A stretch of 64,000 nucleotides of DNA from Trebonia sp964581815. Lineage in GTDB: Bacteria > Actinomycetota > Actinomycetes > Streptosporangiales > Streptosporangiaceae. The notes under the pieces are model-generated. The model had not been told where the DNA came from, did no database searches, and saw only the letters and a program-made list of their open reading frames with translations. Location of the stretch: positions 1-64,000 of the forward strand of contig CAZORE010000025.1 of assembly GCA_964581815.1 (NCBI GenBank), given 5' to 3'. Of the stretch, positions 60,005 to 64,000 are shown one piece after another (position 1 is the first letter of the stretch; the number at the start of each line of letters is the position of its first letter). Made by a program: the position numbers and the translations under genes.

Positions 60005-61166
60005 CAAGGAAGGCTTGCACGTTGGCGCTGACGATCTTCTCCGCCCGCTCCGGGCCGACCGCATCGACGACCGACGACAGCGACCGCCGGGAGTAGCCGA
60101 AGGTGCTCTCGTTGTGCGGGAAGTCCGAGGACCACATGATCTTGTCGGCGCCGATCTGGTCGATCAGGCTAAGCCCGAGCGGGTCCACCATGAACGAGGA
60201 GTACATGTGGGTCCGCCAGTAGTACCGGACGTCGTGCTCCACCTCGCGGGTCCGCATGTGCTGGTACGACGCCAGCATGTGCTCGGCGTCTTGCAGCGCG
60301 GCCGGGACCCAGTTGACCCCGCCCTCGAACCACCCGATCTTCAGCCCTGGGTGGCGGTCGAGGATGCCGGTGAAGAGGTACTTGCCGAACATCTCACGGA
60401 ACGAGGCGACCTGGCAGATCATCGCCACCAGCATCATGTTGTGCTCGCAGGGCGTGCTCAGCCCGGTCTCGCCGATGTGGTGGGCGACGCCGACGCCGGA
60501 CTCCTCGATCGCGTCCCAGACCTCGGTCATCGCGGTGCTGCCGTAGTCCATCATCTTGCCGTCGTCGTCCTTGCCCGGGTTCAGTGGCAGCAGGAACGTC
60601 TTCAGGCCGAGCGCCTTCAGCTCGGTGAGCGTCCTGGTCGCCCCGGCGGCGTCCCACCAGTTGATCAGGCCGACCCCGTAGAACCGCCCGCGGGACCGCT
60701 CCTGCAGCTCGGCGATGTACTCGTTGTAGACGCGGAAGCACGCTTCCCGCAGCGCCTTGTCGGGGAAGTGCAGCAGCGCGAGCACCGCGTTGGGGAAGGC
60801 GAGTTCACGGTCGACGCCGTCGGCGGCGAGCTGCTCAAGCCGCCGGTCCAGGTCCGCGGTGCTCGACCCTTCCAGCGGGTCGTACTGCATCAGCACGTGG
60901 GTGAACTGGGGCGGCAGGAACGACGTGTCCATGGCGCCGAGCTCGAAGGCGCCGTCGCGATACCAGATGCGCGGCGCCTTCTCCCGCATCGAGGCGGGCA
61001 GGCGCTCGTAGAAGATGTCCTCGGCCAGCGAGATGTGGTCGTCGGCCGAGAACACCTGCGTCCCCTGTGGCAGCCCGACCGGGCCCGCCTCGGAGGCGAC
61101 GCGGTCCTTGGGCGCTCCGAACCCTTCCGGCGGGTAGAACGCTGTCGGTTCGGTCAATGAGGTCAT
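59982..61166 (-). CDS. Amidohydrolase (PF04909-type), 3' end supplied by IS
   Basis: About 394 residues from ATG 61166; an in-frame ATG at 61190 gives 8 more residues and neither has a clear ribosome-binding site. TIM-barrel metal hydrolase: QVFSADDHISLAEDIFYERLP with the DDH metal motif, VGLINWWDAAGA, MLVAMICQVASF, DRHPGLKIGWFEGGVNW, and IMWSSDFPHNESTFGYSR. The last codons (LASSPA and TAA) lie inside the IS right-end hairpin, so the native C terminus was replaced, with little effect on the domain. It is divergent from the ferredoxin gene. Confidence 0.87.
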   Translation of the reverse strand: MTSLTEPTAFYPPEGFGAPKDRVASEAGPVGLPQGTQVFSADDHISLAEDIFYERLPASMREKAPRIWYRDGAFELGAMDTSFLPPQFTHVLMQYDPLEGSSTADLDRRLEQLAADGVDRELAFPNAVLALLHFPDKALREACFRVYNEYIAELQERSRGRFYGVGLINWWDAAGATRTLTELKALGLKTFLLPLNPGKDDDGKMMDYGSTAMTEVWDAIEESGVGVAHHIGETGLSTPCEHNMMLVAMICQVASFREMFGKYLFTGILDRHPGLKIGWFEGGVNWVPAALQDAEHMLASYQHMRTREVEHDVRYYWRTHMYSSFMVDPLGLSLIDQIGADKIMWSSDFPHNESTFGYSRRSLSSVVDAVGPERAEKIVSANVQAFLGLASSPA

Positions 61167-61371
61167 GGACGTGAGTGGAACACCAACCATCGGCCCATGT
61201 CAACCACGTGATTTAAAATCTATCTGACCGAACGATCGCTGTCGCCGCCTATCACCAGCTTCACCAGCGCTTATGCTTGGCAGACCCTTTGCCTTGAAAT
61301 CAGTCAGTTGACTTAAGAGACAGAGCAGGGTTACGGTCACGGTCAAGCGGCCGAGGACAGGAGAGCCATTC
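61167..61371. promoter_or_regulatory. Divergent promoter region
   Basis: 205 bp between the amidohydrolase and ferredoxin starts. It contains GTGATTTAAAATCTATCTGACCG (shown in part), an imperfect ACCGAACGATCG-like palindrome at about 61226-61240, and an AT-rich stretch with AAATCAGTCAGTTGACTTAAG at 61298-61318. TTGACT there is a good -35 for the ferredoxin operon. No coding sequence is visible. Confidence 0.5.
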
Positions 61372-61566
61372 ATGAGAGTCGCGGTGGACCAGGACAGATG
61401 CATTGCGGCAGGCCAGTGCGTCGCGACCGCGCCGGATGTCTTCGACCAGCGGGACGAGGACGGCGTCGTCGTCCTGCTCAAGGCCGTACCCGGCGCCGAC
61501 GAGGAGGACGACGTGCGGCGCGCGGCCGGGGTCTGCCCGGCGCTGGCGATCCAGATCCAGGACTGA
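61372..61566 (+). CDS. 3Fe-4S ferredoxin, P450 partner
   Basis: A 64-residue ferredoxin with three cluster cysteines: Cys10 and Cys16 in DRCIAAGQCVATAP and Cys54 in GVCPALAI. The missing second Cys of a 4Fe-4S motif (Ala replaces it) marks the 3Fe-4S type that feeds electrons to class I actinobacterial P450s. It is 39 bp upstream of a P450 gene in the same operon. Confidence 0.95.
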   Translation: MRVAVDQDRCIAAGQCVATAPDVFDQRDEDGVVVLLKAVPGADEEDDVRRAAGVCPALAIQIQD

Positions 61567-61605
61567 CCACCACCGGCCAGCGGGGCCGGCACCATAAGGA
61601 GCGAG

Positions 61606-62859
61606 ATGACCTCTCCGCAGGCTCAGGACGCGACTGGCACCGGCGTCACTAGCACTGGCGACGCCCCGTTCTTCCCGATGAGCCGGGAGGCGGGCTGCCC
61701 GTTCGACCCGCCGCGGCATTTGCGGGAAGCGGCCGCCAGCCACCCGGTCTCCCGGGTCACGATCTGGAACGACAGCACCCCGTGGATCATCACCGGGCAC
61801 GCCGAGCAGCGGGCCCTGCTCATCGACCCGCGGGTGAGCGTGAACGACCGGCTGCCCGGGTTCCCGCACTGGCACGCGGGCATGGAGCAGGTGTCGACGC
61901 GGCGGGCCCCGTCGGTGTTCAACACCGACCCGCCCGAGCACACGCGGTTCCGCCGCATGATGACGGCCCCGTTCACGTTCAAGCGGGTCAACGCGATGCG
62001 CGCGGTGGTCCAGGAGATCACCGACGACCTGATCGACCAGATGCTGGCCGGTCCCAAGCCGACCGACCTGGTCGAGGCGATCGCGCTGCCGCTGCCGAGC
62101 CGGATGATCTGCGCCATCATGGGCGTGCCGTACGAGGACCAGAAGACGTTCTCGGCCCAGGCGTCGATCGGGATGCACAAGGACGTCGGCGTTCAGGAGC
62201 AGATCGCGTCCTTCCGCTGGCAGCACGACTACCTCGCCGATCTGGTCCGGGCCCGGATGGCGCAGCCGCGCGACGACGTGGTCTCCGACCTGGCGCAGCG
62301 GGTAACCGACGGCGAGATCGAGGTCGAAGAGGCGGCCGCCATGGGGGTCGGGCTGTTCGTGGCCGGCCATGAGACCAGCGCCAACATGATCGCGCTGGCC
62401 ACCGTGGCCCTGCTCGAGCACCCCGACCAGCTCGCCATCCTGCGGGACTCGGAGGACCCCCAGGTGGCGGCGACGGCCGTGGAAGAGCTGCTGCGCTACC
62501 TCGGCATCGTGCACATGGCCCAGCGGCGGATCGCCAAGGAGGACATCGAGATCGGGGGCCAGGTCATCAAGGCCGGCGAGGGCATCCTCATCGAGCTCGC
62601 CTCCGCGAACCGCGACCCCCGCGTCTTCCCCGACCCGGACGTTCTCGACCTGCACCGGACGGCCTCGGCCCACCATGCGTTCGGCTTCGGGCTGCACCAG
62701 TGCATCGGCCAGCAGCTCGCGCGGGTCGAGTTGCAGGTGGCATACGGCACGCTCTTCCGCCGCATCCCGACCCTGCGCCTGGCCACCAGCATCGACAAGA
62801 TCGAGTTCAAGCACGACGGCATCGCGTACGGCGTCTATCACCTGCCGGTCACCTGGTGA
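61606..62859 (+). CDS. Cytochrome P450
   Basis: A 417-residue bacterial class I P450. I-helix GLFVAGHETSANMIAL, ExxR in VEELLRYLG, the PERF-like region, and heme loop FGFGLHQCIGQQLARVEL with the axial Cys. The N terminus has PFDPPRHLREAAASHPVSRV. Length is normal. It is the second gene of a ferredoxin-P450-SDR-TetR operon, and the ferredoxin is its likely redox partner; no reductase is seen. Resembles CYP105/107-type enzymes, but a family name is not safe. Confidence 0.93.
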   Translation: MTSPQAQDATGTGVTSTGDAPFFPMSREAGCPFDPPRHLREAAASHPVSRVTIWNDSTPWIITGHAEQRALLIDPRVSVNDRLPGFPHWHAGMEQVSTRRAPSVFNTDPPEHTRFRRMMTAPFTFKRVNAMRAVVQEITDDLIDQMLAGPKPTDLVEAIALPLPSRMICAIMGVPYEDQKTFSAQASIGMHKDVGVQEQIASFRWQHDYLADLVRARMAQPRDDVVSDLAQRVTDGEIEVEEAAAMGVGLFVAGHETSANMIALATVALLEHPDQLAILRDSEDPQVAATAVEELLRYLGIVHMAQRRIAKEDIEIGGQVIKAGEGILIELASANRDPRVFPDPDVLDLHRTASAHHAFGFGLHQCIGQQLARVELQVAYGTLFRRIPTLRLATSIDKIEFKHDGIAYGVYHLPVTW

Positions 62860-62893
62860 GCGCCAGCGGCGGCGGAAGGTAAGGTACGGATCC

Positions 62894-63724
62894 GTGAACG
62901 AGCTAGACGGGCGGGTCGCGATCGTCACCGGCGGAGCCGGCGGCCTCGGCCGCGGTATCGCCGCGCGGTTCGTGGCCGAAGGGGCGCGGGTGGTCATCGC
63001 CGACGTGAACGAGGCCCACGGCAAGGAGGTCGCGGAATCACTCGGCCCAACCACAATCTTCCGCGCGGCCGACGTGGCCGACCCCGAGGATGTCCGTGGG
63101 CTGGTCGAATTCACCCTGCACTCGTTCGGCGGACTGCATGTGATGGTCAACAACGCAGGCGTCTCCGGCACGATGCACCGCAGCTTCCTCGACGACGACC
63201 TCGCCGACTTCAGCCGGGTGATGGGAGTGAACGTGCTCGGCGTGCTCGCGGGGACCACGCACGCGGCCCGGCACATGGCCACCGCAGGCGGCGGGTCGAT
63301 CATCAACGTCAGCTCCATCGGCGGCCTGACCGCGGGCCGGTCGGTGATCACCTACCGGGCATCCAAGGCGGCCGTGATCCACGCGAGCAAGTCGGCCGCG
63401 ATCGCCCTCGCCGAGTACAACATCAGGGTCAACTGCATCGCCCCGGGTCACATCGTGACCCCGCTGCTTGCGAGTTCGGTGGCCGGAAGGGCCGACGCGG
63501 ACGCGACGGTGGCGGCGACCAGGAAGATGATGGACGCCACGCGGCCGCTGCAGCGCGCCGGCACCGCCGCCGATATCGCCGAGGCGGCGCTGTACCTGGC
63601 CAGCGACCGGTCGGCCTACGTGACCGGCATCGTCATGCCGGTCGACGGCGGTACGACGGCGGGAAGCACGGTCAACTTCGCCCGCCTGGCGCAGCAGGGC
63701 GCGTTCCAGGCGCCGTCCGGATGA
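62894..63724 (+). CDS. SDR-family oxidoreductase
   Basis: A 276-residue SDR from GTG 62894. TGGAGGLG cofactor motif, LMVNNAGVSG-like HVMVNNAGVSG, catalytic Ser in INVSSIGGL, and YRASKAAVI giving YxxxK. The C terminus ends VDGGTTAGSTVN and a short tail. ATGA overlap with the TetR gene. It could oxidise the alcohol made by the P450. No strong ribosome-binding site is visible, but the frame fits the family start (NELDGRVAIVTGG). Confidence 0.9.
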   Translation: MNELDGRVAIVTGGAGGLGRGIAARFVAEGARVVIADVNEAHGKEVAESLGPTTIFRAADVADPEDVRGLVEFTLHSFGGLHVMVNNAGVSGTMHRSFLDDDLADFSRVMGVNVLGVLAGTTHAARHMATAGGGSIINVSSIGGLTAGRSVITYRASKAAVIHASKSAAIALAEYNIRVNCIAPGHIVTPLLASSVAGRADADATVAATRKMMDATRPLQRAGTAADIAEAALYLASDRSAYVTGIVMPVDGGTTAGSTVNFARLAQQGAFQAPSG

Positions 63725-64000
63725 CGGGGTCCGCAGGCACGGGGTCCGCAGGCACGGGGTCCGCGGGCACGGGGTCCGCGGGCACGGGCAAGGCCTCGAC
63801 GCGCGAGCTGATCCTCGACACCGCCGAGCGGCTGTTCGCGGAGCAGGGCATCTTCGCGACGTCCAACCGGCGCATCGCCGAGGCGGCCGGCCAGGGCAAC
63901 AACTGGGTCGCGGGTTATCACTTCGGCACCAAGGCCGACCTCGTCCGGGCGATCACGCGGCGCTTCACGGCCGAGGTGGAACGTTCACGGATGCAGATGC
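63721..64000 (+). CDS. TetR-family regulator, 3' end outside window
   Basis: ATG 63721 overlaps the SDR stop as ATGA. The N-terminal arm is four tandem GSAGT-type repeats, then a TetR HTH: STRELILDTAERLFAEQGIF, ATSNRRIAEAAGQGN, AGYHFGTKADLVRAIT. The frame is open at the last base of the window. Same subtype as the regulator at 52147. It probably regulates the ferredoxin-P450-SDR operon that it ends. Confidence 0.88.
   Translation, partial: MTGSAGTGSAGTGSAGTGSAGTGKASTRELILDTAERLFAEQGIFATSNRRIAEAAGQGNNWVAGYHFGTKADLVRAITRRFTAEVERSRMQM
63724..63783 (+). repeat. 15-bp coding tandem repeat, four copies
   Basis: Four copies of ACGGGGTCCGCAGGC or ACGGGGTCCGCGGGC in direct tandem, in frame within the TetR gene, encoding Thr-Gly-Ser-Ala-Gly repeats. 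Copies 1-2 and 3-4 differ at one base. Confidence 0.95.

Noticed and set aside
63724..63783. CRISPR-like array
   Set aside because: The 15-bp repeats are contiguous without spacers and are in frame within a TetR gene. No other spaced repeat array was seen.

Overview
The window is GC-rich, densely coding bacterial DNA with frequent GTG and TTG starts, many 1-4 bp gene overlaps, and families typical of soil Actinomycetota: an AfsR-type regulator, MMPL and DoxX membrane proteins, many SDRs, acyl-CoA enzymes, P450s with a 3Fe-4S ferredoxin, and Ser/Ala-rich lipoproteins. No rRNA, tRNA, CRISPR array or phage genes were seen, and the genus cannot be named from the sequence alone. Two 100-N gaps (9077-9176 and 56340-56439) are each flanked by the same short sequence on both sides. 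They are scaffold joins, so this is a draft assembly.

Layout. 1-4523: an alpha/beta hydrolase cut by the window edge, then a TetR-DoxX-MMPL membrane operon with two palindromic operators just upstream of the TetR start. 4596-13701: an acyl-CoA catabolic island with three SDRs, a thiolase, an enoyl-CoA hydratase and an acyl-CoA dehydrogenase on the minus strand, divergent from an SDR, a class II aldolase and an acyl-CoA ligase. 13744-18100: PadR and membrane protein pair, TetR, a P450 remnant, DoxX, a Cys-less isochorismatase-fold protein and an MTB12-like lipoprotein. 18101-23787: an HsaA-like flavin monooxygenase and a LuxC/LuxE acid-reductase pair without luciferase, divergent from a TetR-SDR pair. 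23870-27367: two convergent secreted proteins that both end in VPVTG.

27657-39227 looks like a ten-gene minus-strand catabolic operon: solute-binding lipoprotein, LacI regulator, CoA-transferase, HpcH/HpaI-type lyase, luciferase-family monooxygenase, VOC protein, aldehyde dehydrogenase, Baeyer-Villiger-type monooxygenase, cyclase-family hydrolase and SnoaL-like protein. Four LacI-type operator sites lie about 160-275 bp upstream of its first gene and a 24-bp-stem hairpin follows the last. The content suggests uptake of a small molecule, oxygenation by two different Baeyer-Villiger-capable enzymes, ring opening, aldehyde oxidation, CoA activation and C-C cleavage; the substrate is unknown.

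39639-43277 holds a collapsed SDR pseudogene, a P450, an amidohydrolase and a TetR. 43337-49551 holds an AfsR-like regulator divergent from a seven-repeat secreted propeller protein, followed by a second propeller whose regulator copy has decayed. Both propeller genes keep the same 11-bp-phased direct repeats, a likely SARP binding site. 49652-64000 holds a 3-ketosteroid dehydrogenase-like flavoprotein, IclR and TetR regulators, a fused CoA-transferase, a hydratase, two M24-fold paralogues (one without its metal ligands), an IS1341-type element whose TnpB has lost the RuvC-II region, an amidohydrolase, and a ferredoxin-P450-SDR-TetR operon running off the window. Overall the region is an accessory catabolic archipelago for hydrophobic, probably terpenoid- or steroid-like, compounds.
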